Source: Rhizobiaceae bacterium (GTDB lineage Bacteria > Pseudomonadota > Alphaproteobacteria > Rhizobiales > Rhizobiaceae). From it: DNA of 23,711 nucleotides. A program made the translations under genes and the position numbers. The stretch covers positions 1-23,711 of the forward strand of contig JAKISV010000022.1 in the NCBI GenBank assembly GCA_021648425.1, read 5' to 3'. Below, in pieces: positions 14,949 to 22,136 of the stretch (positions are counted from its first letter, which is position 1; each line of letters opens with the position of its first letter). The notes under the pieces were generated by a model. It was not told the DNA's origin, ran no database searches, and was given only the letters and a program-made list of their open reading frames with translations.

Positions 14949-16031
14949 ATGAAAAAAACAACTTCAATGATTGCAGCCATAGGGCTGTCAGTCGCCATGG
15001 TGGCAAGTTTTACGCCATCTGTTATGGCTGCCAAAGACAAAACCAAAGCCTGTTTCGTCTATATCGGACCAACTGGTGATTTTGGCTGGACCTATCAACA
15101 TGATGTAGGCCGCAAGGCAGTTGAGGCAGCTCTAGGTGTTGAAACTGCATACCTTGAAAACGTACCTGAAAGTGCCGATGCGGCTCGCGCCATTGAGCGT
15201 TTTGCGCGTTCAGGCTGTTCTATCATTTTCACAACATCATTTGGCTACATGGATGCTACCAACAAAGTTGCCAAGAAATTTCCAGATGTGAAATTTGAAC
15301 ACGCAACCGGCTACAAACGTGAATCTCCCAATGTGTCCACCTATTCCTCAAAGTTTTATGAGGGACGTTACGTACTTGGACAGATTGCTGCAAAAATGTC
15401 TAAAACAGGTGTGGCAGGCTACATTGCATCTTTCCCAATTCCGGAAGTTGTACGTGGCATCAATGCTTTCACTTTAGGCGCGCAGTCAATCAATCCTGAT
15501 TTCAAATTGAAAGTGGTTTGGGTAAACACATGGTTTGATCCGGGCAAGGAGTCTGATGCTGCTAAAACCCTGATTGACCAGGGCGTGGATATTTTAACCC
15601 AGCACACTGACTCAACTGCACCGATGCAGGTAGCAGCTGAGCGCGGCATTCTGGCATTTGGTCAGGCTTCAGACATGATCAAGTTTGGGCCAAAAACCCA
15701 GATGACATCAATTATCGATAACTGGGATGACTATTATATTGAGCGCGTTAAAGCGGTAATGGATGGCACCTGGACATCTACAGATACCTGGGGGGGCATG
15801 GATGAAGAACTGGTCCACATGGCTCCAATCACCAATGTACCTGACGATGTGAAGGCTATGGGCGAAGCAACCATTGCCAAAATCAAGTCCGGGGAATTTA
15901 AACCCTTTACCGGCCCAATCACCAAGCAGGATGGCACCGAGTGGCTGAAAGCGGGTGAAGTGGCGGAAGTTGGCACATTGCTCGGCATGAACTTCTACGT
16001 CAAAGGCGTTGATGACAAGCTGCCGGAGTAA
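14949..16031 (+). CDS. BMP-family ABC transporter substrate-binding protein
   Basis: Periplasmic binding protein of the basic membrane protein (BMP, PF02608) family, 360 residues. Members such as PnrA and the NupN/YufN group bind purine nucleosides, so nucleosides are the likely ligand here, by family analogy. The signal peptide is KKTTSMIAAIGLSVAMVASF with cleavage after SVMA; there is no lipobox Cys, so it is soluble. Core blocks are CFVYIGPTGDFGWTYQHDVG (residues 35-54), IIFTTSFGYMD, FEHATGYKR, TYSSKFYEGRYVLG and the aromatic-rich ligand loop WVNTWFDPGKESDAAK. ATG 14949 has AAAGGGA upstream. It is last in the four-gene operon, and a strong terminator follows 27 bases after the stop. Confidence 0.93.
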   Translation: MKKTTSMIAAIGLSVAMVASFTPSVMAAKDKTKACFVYIGPTGDFGWTYQHDVGRKAVEAALGVETAYLENVPESADAARAIERFARSGCSIIFTTSFGYMDATNKVAKKFPDVKFEHATGYKRESPNVSTYSSKFYEGRYVLGQIAAKMSKTGVAGYIASFPIPEVVRGINAFTLGAQSINPDFKLKVVWVNTWFDPGKESDAAKTLIDQGVDILTQHTDSTAPMQVAAERGILAFGQASDMIKFGPKTQMTSIIDNWDDYYIERVKAVMDGTWTSTDTWGGMDEELVHMAPITNVPDDVKAMGEATIAKIKSGEFKPFTGPITKQDGTEWLKAGEVAEVGTLLGMNFYVKGVDDKLPE

Positions 16032-16057
16032 GTTGCAGGTAACAATATAACCCTGTT

Positions 16058-16085
16058 GGGGCCGGCAAACTGCCGGCCCTTTTTT
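16058..16085 (+). terminator. Rho-independent terminator of the BMP importer operon
   Basis: GGGCCGGCA (16059-16067) and TGCCGGCCC (16071-16079) form a perfect 9-bp GC-rich stem with an AAC loop, extendable by one G-U pair, followed directly by six T. It closes the operon 27 bases after the binding-protein stop. Confidence 0.93.
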
Positions 16086-16173
16086 GTTGGTTATCACATG
16101 CTTTTCTTTGTAATTTTGCTCTTGAAAATTCCTCGCGAATAGCGCATCTAAGCCCAATCGATACCACTACACT

Positions 16174-16263
<90 letters not shown>

Positions 16264-16265
16264 TT

Positions 16266-16336
16266 TTGCTGGCGCTATCGCCTTCGGCTAATTGAGCGCG
16301 CTTGCTGGCGCTATCGCCTTTGGCTGAATGAGCGCG
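16266..16336. repeat. 36-bp-period tandem repeat with hairpin potential, after tRNA-Ser
   Basis: Two 35-base copies at 16266-16300 and 16302-16336, separated by one base, agree at 32 of 35 positions. Each can fold with an outer stem GCGCT/AGCGC and an inner stem GCC/GGC around a TTC or TTT triloop. All three differences fall in unpaired positions. The first copy begins two bases after the tRNA CCA end. No coding or terminator function is evident; it may be a REP-like element or affect tRNA 3' processing. Confidence 0.75.
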
Positions 16337-16380
16337 GGGTTGTGGGTTCTAGACTATTTACAAATACCTTGATCTGTTTC

Positions 16381-16397
16381 TGCCTATTAATTAGGCA
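16381..16397. promoter_or_regulatory. 17-bp dyad upstream of amt
   Basis: TGCCTA and TAGGCA flank a central TTAAT, giving a 6-bp-arm inverted repeat 119 bases before the amt start. No T run follows, so it is not a terminator. It does not match the NtrC consensus. Operator role is a guess from symmetry and position. Confidence 0.3.
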
Positions 16398-16455
16398 AGA
16401 CCGCCTTTGCGCACAATTATTATGCGGCAATTGGTCATTGTTTTCATAATTACCA

Positions 16456-16486
16456 TTGAAAATCGAAATAATACCCGTTTTATAGG
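16456..16486 (+). promoter_or_regulatory. Candidate promoter of amt
   Basis: TTGAAA at 16456-16461 is followed by TTTATA (17-base gap) or TATAGG (19-base gap) ending at 16486, some 30 bases before the amt start codon. I found no sigma54 -24/-12 element (TGGCAC-N5-TTGC) in the 253-bp gap. Confidence 0.3.
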
Positions 16487-16516
16487 CAAATTCGAATTGC
16501 ATCTTGGAGATTTGCC

Positions 16517-17725
16517 ATGAACCCCGCCGATACCGCATGGATTTTAACATCAACCGCCCTGGTCTTGTTGATGACCTTGCCGGGGCTGGCACTGTTTTAT
16601 GGGGGGCTGGTGCAATCGCGCAATCTTTTGTCTGTACTGATGCATTGTATTGCCATTGCGGCGGTGGCCTCCCTGGTCTGGTTTGGTGTGGGTTATTCCC
16701 TGGCATTTACTGAAGGAAACGACTGGATTGGCGGATTTTCACGGATATTCCTGCTCGGGATTGATCGTGAGACTTTAACCGGCACACTGCCCGAGTCGCT
16801 GTTTGCCATGTTCCAAATGACTTTTGCCATCATTACTCCGGCATTGATGGTTGGTGCATTTGTTGAGCGCATCAAATTTGGCGCAGTCATGATGATTACT
16901 GTGCTGTGGCTGTTACTGGTCTATGTGCCGGTGGTTCACTGGGTTTGGGGTGGTGGCTGGCTTGCCCAGATGGGTGTTATTGATTTTGCCGGTGGCATTG
17001 TTGTTCACGTCACTGCGGGTGTATCCGCGCTGGTTATCGCTGTAATTCTGGGACCAAGAATTGGTTTTCCTTCCCGTCTTTCTCCACCCCATGCGCCCTG
17101 GATGGTAATGATCGGTGCCAGCTTGTTGTGGGTTGGCTGGTTTGGATTCAATGCCGGTTCTGCGGTAGCTGCCGATCAAAGTGCGGCGATGGCGATGCTG
17201 GTTACTCACCTTTCTGCTGCCACCGCATCAATTGTCTGGCTGGTGATTGAAAAAATCAGGTTTGGCAAACCCAGCCTTGTGGGACTGGTAACCGGCACCA
17301 TCGCCGGTCTGGCGACAATTACACCGGCTTCGGGCACCGTTGGGCCGCTGGGCGGTGTTATCCTTGGCCTTGTTGGTGGCATATTGTGTTATGTCGCTGT
17401 CGATCTGGTGAAGATGAGACTTAAAATTGATGAATCACTTGATGTTCTGGCCGTGCACGGAGTGGGAGGTGCCACCGGTACTATATTGCTGGTGCTACTG
17501 GCATCGACTGGCTTAGGCGGCACAGGTCTTGCTGAAGGGATGACAATCTCAAGCCAGCTTTGGGTGCAGATTATCGGAGTTTCATTCACTATCGTGTGGT
17601 CGGCGATTGCAACAATTGCGATTGTTTATCTTACAAAAATGGTGGTTGGATTGCGCAGTACAAAAGAGGAAGAAATCGAAGGGCTTGATTATTCCCACCA
17701 TGGGGAAACAGCCTATCGGCTTTAG
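16517..17725 (+). CDS. amt: Ammonium transporter (Amt family)
   Basis: A 402-residue inner-membrane ammonium channel, trimeric in characterised homologues. It has eleven probable helices with an external N-terminus and no cleaved signal. The twin pore histidines are His164 (in DFAGGIVVHVTAG) and His314 (in LAVHGVGGATG). The vestibule and gate segments QMTFAIITPAL and WVGWFGFNAGS are intact, with Phe103 and Phe209/211 near the expected gate positions, so it should conduct. The C-terminal tail after GLR is short but has the acidic EEEIEGLDYSHHG typical of PII-regulated Amt proteins. GGAG eight bases before ATG 16517 is a good ribosome site. Unlike many bacteria, no glnK gene is adjacent, at least within this window. 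Confidence 0.93.
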   Translation: MNPADTAWILTSTALVLLMTLPGLALFYGGLVQSRNLLSVLMHCIAIAAVASLVWFGVGYSLAFTEGNDWIGGFSRIFLLGIDRETLTGTLPESLFAMFQMTFAIITPALMVGAFVERIKFGAVMMITVLWLLLVYVPVVHWVWGGGWLAQMGVIDFAGGIVVHVTAGVSALVIAVILGPRIGFPSRLSPPHAPWMVMIGASLLWVGWFGFNAGSAVAADQSAAMAMLVTHLSAATASIVWLVIEKIRFGKPSLVGLVTGTIAGLATITPASGTVGPLGGVILGLVGGILCYVAVDLVKMRLKIDESLDVLAVHGVGGATGTILLVLLASTGLGGTGLAEGMTISSQLWVQIIGVSFTIVWSAIATIAIVYLTKMVVGLRSTKEEEIEGLDYSHHGETAYRL

Positions 17726-17726
17726 A

Positions 17727-17753
17727 GTTTGTTTTGCAAACTATAATGGTTTG
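17727..17753 (+). promoter_or_regulatory. Candidate alaS promoter with inverted repeats bracketing the -10 box
   Basis: A perfect TATAAT lies at 17742-17747. It is bracketed by CAAAC (17737-17741) and GTTTG (17749-17753), and another GTTTG at 17727-17731 pairs with the same CAAAC. The -35 is weak (TTTAGA 15 bases or GCTTTA 17 bases upstream). The presumed start would be near 17754-17758, about 115 bases before alaS. E. coli AlaRS is known to repress its own gene by binding a palindrome at the promoter; similarity here is only in arrangement. Confidence 0.35.
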
Positions 17754-17869
17754 GATTTTGTCCATTTGCCACAATACCAGCCTTCGCACCCGTGCTGCTG
17801 GACAGGCAACAATTGCCCAGCTAAAAGCGAAGCAATTGATACTGGAAAACCATCCAAACAGGAAGCACC

Positions 17870-20530
17870 ATGAGTAGCGCAAACGATATTCGCTCCACAT
17901 TCCTTGATTATTTCAAAGCCAACGGTCATGAAATCGTGGCCTCAAGCCCGCTTGTGCCGCGCAATGATCCCACTTTGATGTTTGTCAATGCGGGTATGGT
18001 TCAGTTTAAAAACGTTTTTACCGGCCTTGAAAAACGCGATTACAAAAGAGCTGTTACGTCTCAAAAATGTGTGCGTGCCGGTGGCAAACACAATGATCTG
18101 GATAATGTCGGCTATACGGCTCGCCACCATACATTTTTTGAGATGATGGGTAATTTTTCCTTTGGTGATTATTTTAAGGAACGGGCCATCGAACTGGCCT
18201 GGAACCTGCTGACCAAAGAATTTGGTCTGGATAAAGATAAGCTGTTGGTAACGGTTTATCATACGGACGATGAAGCCTTTGATTTATGGAAAAAAATCGC
18301 CGGACTGCCGGAAGAAAGAATAATTCGTATCGCCACCCATGATAATTTCTGGGCGATGGGCGACACGGGACCTTGCGGGCCGTGCTCAGAGATATTTTAT
18401 GACCATGGCGACAAAATTCCCGGCGGGCCACCGGGTTCTGCTGATGAAGATGGCGACCGGTTTATTGAAATCTGGAACCTGGTATTTATGCAATATGAGC
18501 AGATCAACGCTGACATTCGCGAAGATTTACCAAAACCATCCATCGACACCGGTATGGGACTGGAACGCATGGCGGCGGTTTTGCAGGGCACCCATGATAA
18601 TTATAATATTGACCTGTTCCAGGCACTGATTGCGGCCAGCGAAGAGGTGACCGGCACCAGAGCTGAGGGTGCAAACAAGGTAAGCCACCGGGTGATTGCA
18701 GATCACCTGCGCGCCTCGTCTTTCCTGATTGCAGATGGGGTTTTACCTTCCAATGAGGGGCGTGGTTATGTGCTGCGTCGTATCATGCGCCGCGCCATGC
18801 GCCATGCCAGCTTGTTGGGCATGAATGAACCGTTGATGTACCGCCTTGTGCCAGCACTGTTGGGACAAATGGGAGTGGCGTTTCCTGAACTGATACGCGG
18901 TGAAGCGCTGATTACCGATACGTTGCAGCTTGAAGAAACGCGTTTTCGCAAAACTCTTGAACGCGGGCTTGGTCTTCTTGATGATGCCACTGCCGCGATG
19001 AAAGAGGGCGATGAACTTGCCGGTGACACTGCCTTTAAATTGCACGACACGTATGGTTTCCCCCTCGATCTTACCCAGGATGCCCTGCGCAGACGCGGTA
19101 TCAGCGTTGATGAAACGGGATTTAACCAGGCCATGGCCCGCCAGAAAGAAGAAGCCAGAGCCGCCTGGAGCGGTTCGGGTGATATTAGCGATGAAAAAAT
19201 CTGGTTTGTCATTCGCGAACGTGAAGGGGCAACAGAATTTCTGGGCTATGACACTGAAAAAGCAGAAGCGATTGTTCAGGCAATCGTTGTCAGTGGTAAA
19301 GAAGCAGACAGCGCCAAAGATGGTGAGGACATCGCAATCATAGTCAACCAGACACCGTTTTATGGCGAATCCGGTGGTCAGGTTGGTGATGCGGGCATCA
19401 TGCGTTTTGATGGCGGAGAAGTTGAAATTACCCATACGCAAAAAAAGGGTGAGGGGCTGCATGTCCATTTTGGAAAAGTTATAAAAGGCGAATTGTCGTC
19501 TGGCATGGCGGTTGAACTCGACGTTGATCACACCCGCCGCAAAGATATTCGCGCCAACCATTCAGCAACCCATTTGCTGCATGAAGCGCTGCGCCAGGTT
19601 TTAGGTGAACATGTGGCCCAAAAAGGTTCGCTTGTCGCACCGGACCGCCTGCGTTTTGATTTTTCTCATCCCAAGCCATTGTCCAGTGATGAGTTGGCAA
19701 GAGTTGAAGATATAGCCAACAATATCGTTCGCCAGACATCTGCGGTTGATACCCGGTTAATGGCTGTTGATAATGCGATTGAAGCAGGGGCCATGGCATT
19801 GTTTGGTGAAAAATATGGCGATGAAGTGCGTGTGGTTTCGATGGGAACTGCAATTGAAGGGAAAAAAGCCGGTGAGACATATTCACTGGAATTGTGCGGT
19901 GGCACCCATGTGAATAATACCGGCGAAATCGGCCTGATCAGAACCTTGAGTGATAGTGCTGTATCAGCAGGCGTTCGCCGCCTGGAAGCGTTGACTGCTA
20001 AACACGCGTTGGATTATCTTGAACTACAAGAAGACGGGTTGAAAGATATTGCTTCCCTGTTGAAAGTCCCACCCAATAAAGCCCACAGTCGCGTTGCTTC
20101 ACTGATCGAAGAACGAAAGCGGCTGGAGCGCGAATTGACTGAAGCCAAGAAAAAGCTGGCGCTTGGTTCGGGGGGCACTTCTGGCGACAATAATGTCAAA
20201 GAAATTTCAGGCATTAAATTTTCAGGCCGGGTTGTTGAAAATATTGCAGCCAAAGACCTCAAAGGGCTGGTGGATGATACCAAAAAATCAATGGGCTCAG
20301 GCATCGCAGTAATTGCCAGTGTCAGCGAAGAGGGAAAAGCCGCTATTGTTGTTGGTGTCAGCGACGATTTATGTGCCAATCATGATGCAGTTAATCTTGT
20401 TCGTATCGCATCAGCCATCGTCGGCGGTAAAGGCGGGGGCGGGCGCGCGGACATGGCACAAGCTGGTGGCCCCGATGGCGCAAAGATTGACGAAGCGATT
20501 GCAGCAATCGAGGCGGCAATAGAGAAATAG
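17870..20530 (+). CDS. alaS: Alanyl-tRNA synthetase
   Basis: Charges tRNA-Ala with alanine and clears mischarged Ser and Gly; cytosolic class II synthetase. At 886 residues it is close to full-length relatives. It opens with NDIRSTFLDYFKANGHEIV, then the aminoacylation core (VNAGMVQFKNVF, the class II region TARHHTFFEMMGNFSFGDYF, and GMGLERM near residue 230). The editing domain has the zinc/active-site pairs His564 and His568 in HSATH, and Cys676 and His680 in ELCGGTHV. The C-Ala domain ends with the glycine-rich VGGKGGGGRADMAQAGG and a helical tail. ATG 17870 has AGGA six bases upstream. A promoter candidate sits in the 144-bp gap after amt. No truncation or missing motif. Confidence 0.97.
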   Translation: MSSANDIRSTFLDYFKANGHEIVASSPLVPRNDPTLMFVNAGMVQFKNVFTGLEKRDYKRAVTSQKCVRAGGKHNDLDNVGYTARHHTFFEMMGNFSFGDYFKERAIELAWNLLTKEFGLDKDKLLVTVYHTDDEAFDLWKKIAGLPEERIIRIATHDNFWAMGDTGPCGPCSEIFYDHGDKIPGGPPGSADEDGDRFIEIWNLVFMQYEQINADIREDLPKPSIDTGMGLERMAAVLQGTHDNYNIDLFQALIAASEEVTGTRAEGANKVSHRVIADHLRASSFLIADGVLPSNEGRGYVLRRIMRRAMRHASLLGMNEPLMYRLVPALLGQMGVAFPELIRGEALITDTLQLEETRFRKTLERGLGLLDDATAAMKEGDELAGDTAFKLHDTYGFPLDLTQDALRRRGISVDETGFNQAMARQKEEARAAWSGSGDISDEKIWFVIREREGATEFLGYDTEKAEAIVQAIVVSGKEADSAKDGEDIAIIVNQTPFYGESGGQVGDAGIMRFDGGEVEITHTQKKGEGLHVHFGKVIKGELSSGMAVELDVDHTRRKDIRANHSATHLLHEALRQVLGEHVAQKGSLVAPDRLRFDFSHPKPLSSDELARVEDIANNIVRQTSAVDTRLMAVDNAIEAGAMALFGEKYGDEVRVVSMGTAIEGKKAGETYSLELCGGTHVNNTGEIGLIRTLSDSAVSAGVRRLEALTAKHALDYLELQEDGLKDIASLLKVPPNKAHSRVASLIEERKRLERELTEAKKKLALGSGGTSGDNNVKEISGIKFSGRVVENIAAKDLKGLVDDTKKSMGSGIAVIASVSEEGKAAIVVGVSDDLCANHDAVNLVRIASAIVGGKGGGGRADMAQAGGPDGAKIDEAIAAIEAAIEK

Positions 20531-20601
20531 AGCAGGATTTTTCAATTCAGATTGTGTTTTGTTTGCACCATGTTTCAAACCAACCCGGCTGAGGTATTGC
20601 C

Positions 20602-21207
20602 ATGGAAAAAATTGATTTCAAAAAGAAACTTAAACACCTCTACGGCCCAACAGCCAAAGAAGTTGTTCAGGTTGTTGTGCCCGCAATGAATTATCTGATG
20701 GTTGACGGGGAAGGCGAGCCGGGCTCGAAATCCTATGCCCAATCTATTGAAGCGCTCTATCCTGTTTCATATGCCTTGAAATTCATGGTCAAGAAAGGCC
20801 CAATGGCAATAGATTACGGTGTCATGCCATTGGAAGGGCTATGGTGGGCTGATGATATGGAAAATTTCTCAGTTGACGACAAGGCCGCCTGGAAATGGAC
20901 GATGATGATGATGCAGCCGGATTTCATAACCGGTGAAATGGTTGCAGAAGCCATGGAAAGTGTAAAAACGAAAAAAAACCCGCCTGCATTGCCGCTGTTG
21001 CGGTTTGAAAAATTTGATGAAGGTAAATGTTCGCAAATTTTGCACATTGGTCCGTTTTCTGAAGAAGGTCCGACGGTGGAAAAGGTGCATGCGTTCATCG
21101 ATGGCACAAGCGCACTGCGTGGCAAACATCATGAAATATATCTAAGCGACATCAGAAAAGCCGCTTCTGAAAAATGGAGAACGATTATTCGCCAGCCGAT
21201 GGATTGA
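20602..21207 (+). CDS. Stand-alone GyrI-like domain protein
   Basis: A 201-residue cytosolic protein with a GyrI-like (AraC effector-binding) fold and no DNA-binding domain. It starts DFKKKLKHLYGPTAKEVVQVV, with the recognisable YLMVDGEGEPGS, then SYALKFMVKKG, the Trp-rich LEGLWWADDM and the ending HEIYLSDIRKAASEKWRTI typical of this subgroup. Relatives bind small molecules, and some have been reported as hydrolases of particular small electrophiles; the ligand here is unknown. ATG 20602 has GAGG seven bases upstream. It lies 71 bases after alaS and 71 before an AraC regulator that carries a related GyrI-like domain, so the two may sense related compounds. Confidence 0.85.
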   Translation: MEKIDFKKKLKHLYGPTAKEVVQVVVPAMNYLMVDGEGEPGSKSYAQSIEALYPVSYALKFMVKKGPMAIDYGVMPLEGLWWADDMENFSVDDKAAWKWTMMMMQPDFITGEMVAEAMESVKTKKNPPALPLLRFEKFDEGKCSQILHIGPFSEEGPTVEKVHAFIDGTSALRGKHHEIYLSDIRKAASEKWRTIIRQPMD

Positions 21208-21231
21208 GTAGCTGTACTATACATCCGGAAA

Positions 21232-21250
21232 TTGCGATATAATTACGCAA
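21232..21250 (+). promoter_or_regulatory. Dyad overlapping a perfect -10 box, upstream of the AraC/GyrI regulator
   Basis: TTGCG (21232-21236) and CGCAA (21246-21250) are inverted around nine bases that contain a perfect TATAAT (21238-21243). The dyad ends 28 bases before the regulator's start codon. No good -35 lies 16-18 bases upstream, as expected for an activator-dependent or repressed promoter. Autoregulation by the downstream AraC protein is an inference. Confidence 0.4.
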
Positions 21251-21278
21251 ATGAGTTGTTACAAACGAGTTTGCAGCG

Positions 21279-22130
21279 ATGACTAAAAACAAAGTCTGGG
21301 CGAATTATGAAAAACGTCTGGCGCGTGTTTCCGACTACATTTACGCCAATCTTGATGATGATTTGGATATGGTCAGACTTGCAGAAATAGCCTGCCTTTC
21401 TCCCTATCACTGGCACCGGATTTATCACGCGGTTTATGGTGAAACCATTGCTGCCACAGTTAAACGCCTGCGCCTGCATCGTGCAGCAGGTGATCTGACC
21501 CATTCACAAATGCCGGTATTGCAAATTGCCAAACGGGCGGGTTATCCAAATCTGCAATCATTCAACCACACTTTCAAAGGTGCCTATGGTATTGCACCGG
21601 GCAGATTTCGTACCAATGCGGCGTTAACAGCAGATATTGGAAAAGTAAGTGATATTCACAATGATAGTTTCGATATCTCAATTGAAAACATCAACCAATT
21701 TACACTGGTCGGGTTTGAACACACCGGGCCTTATATGGAAATCGGCAAGGCATTCGAGAAAATGTTCCGCCATTTATATGCGGCGGGGCATAATATAGCT
21801 GAACCGGTAAATGTTGCAATCTACCACGATGACCCCGCCCTAACGCCGCAAGATCAGTTGACCGCTTATGCCGGCGTGATCATTGATGATAATCAACCTA
21901 TTTCAGAAACAATGACGCAATATCAATTGGCCGGTGGCGAATATGCGGTTTTAGGAGTGAGCGGACCTTATTCTAATCTGGGGCAGTATTATGAATGGTT
22001 TTACAACGTTTGGCTGAAGAACTCAGGCCGCGAAGTGCGTGATGCACCGGGGTTTGACAAATATCTCAACAGCCCGCGCGATACACCACCAGCGCAACTT
22101 CTGACTAAAATATACCTGCCGCTGAAATAA
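21279..22130 (+). CDS. AraC-family transcriptional regulator with C-terminal GyrI-like ligand domain
   Basis: A 283-residue regulator of the SoxS/Rob-like subtype, with the DNA-binding domain first. Residues 10-110 hold two helix-turn-helix motifs: LAEIACLSPYHWHRIYHAVYG, then the second with IAKRAGYPNLQSFNHTFKGAYGIAPGRFR, the family's standard ending. Residues about 125-283 are a GyrI-like effector domain (FTLVGFEHTGPY, DPALTPQDQLTAYAGVII, and VLGVSGPYSNLGQYYEWFYNVWL), ending in TKIYLPLK. It probably binds a hydrophobic or cationic small molecule and controls nearby or distant genes. ATG 21279 has only a weak ribosome site (GAGTTTGCAGCG). A dyad with a -10 box lies directly upstream. It converges on icd with six bases between stop codons and no terminator. 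Confidence 0.9.
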   Translation: MTKNKVWANYEKRLARVSDYIYANLDDDLDMVRLAEIACLSPYHWHRIYHAVYGETIAATVKRLRLHRAAGDLTHSQMPVLQIAKRAGYPNLQSFNHTFKGAYGIAPGRFRTNAALTADIGKVSDIHNDSFDISIENINQFTLVGFEHTGPYMEIGKAFEKMFRHLYAAGHNIAEPVNVAIYHDDPALTPQDQLTAYAGVIIDDNQPISETMTQYQLAGGEYAVLGVSGPYSNLGQYYEWFYNVWLKNSGREVRDAPGFDKYLNSPRDTPPAQLLTKIYLPLK

Positions 22131-22136
22131 GATGCT

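Noticed and set aside
18743..19561. 272-codon open frame antisense to alaS
   Set aside because: Composition is Phe/His-rich, with no recognisable motif, and alaS on the other strand is complete and conserved here.
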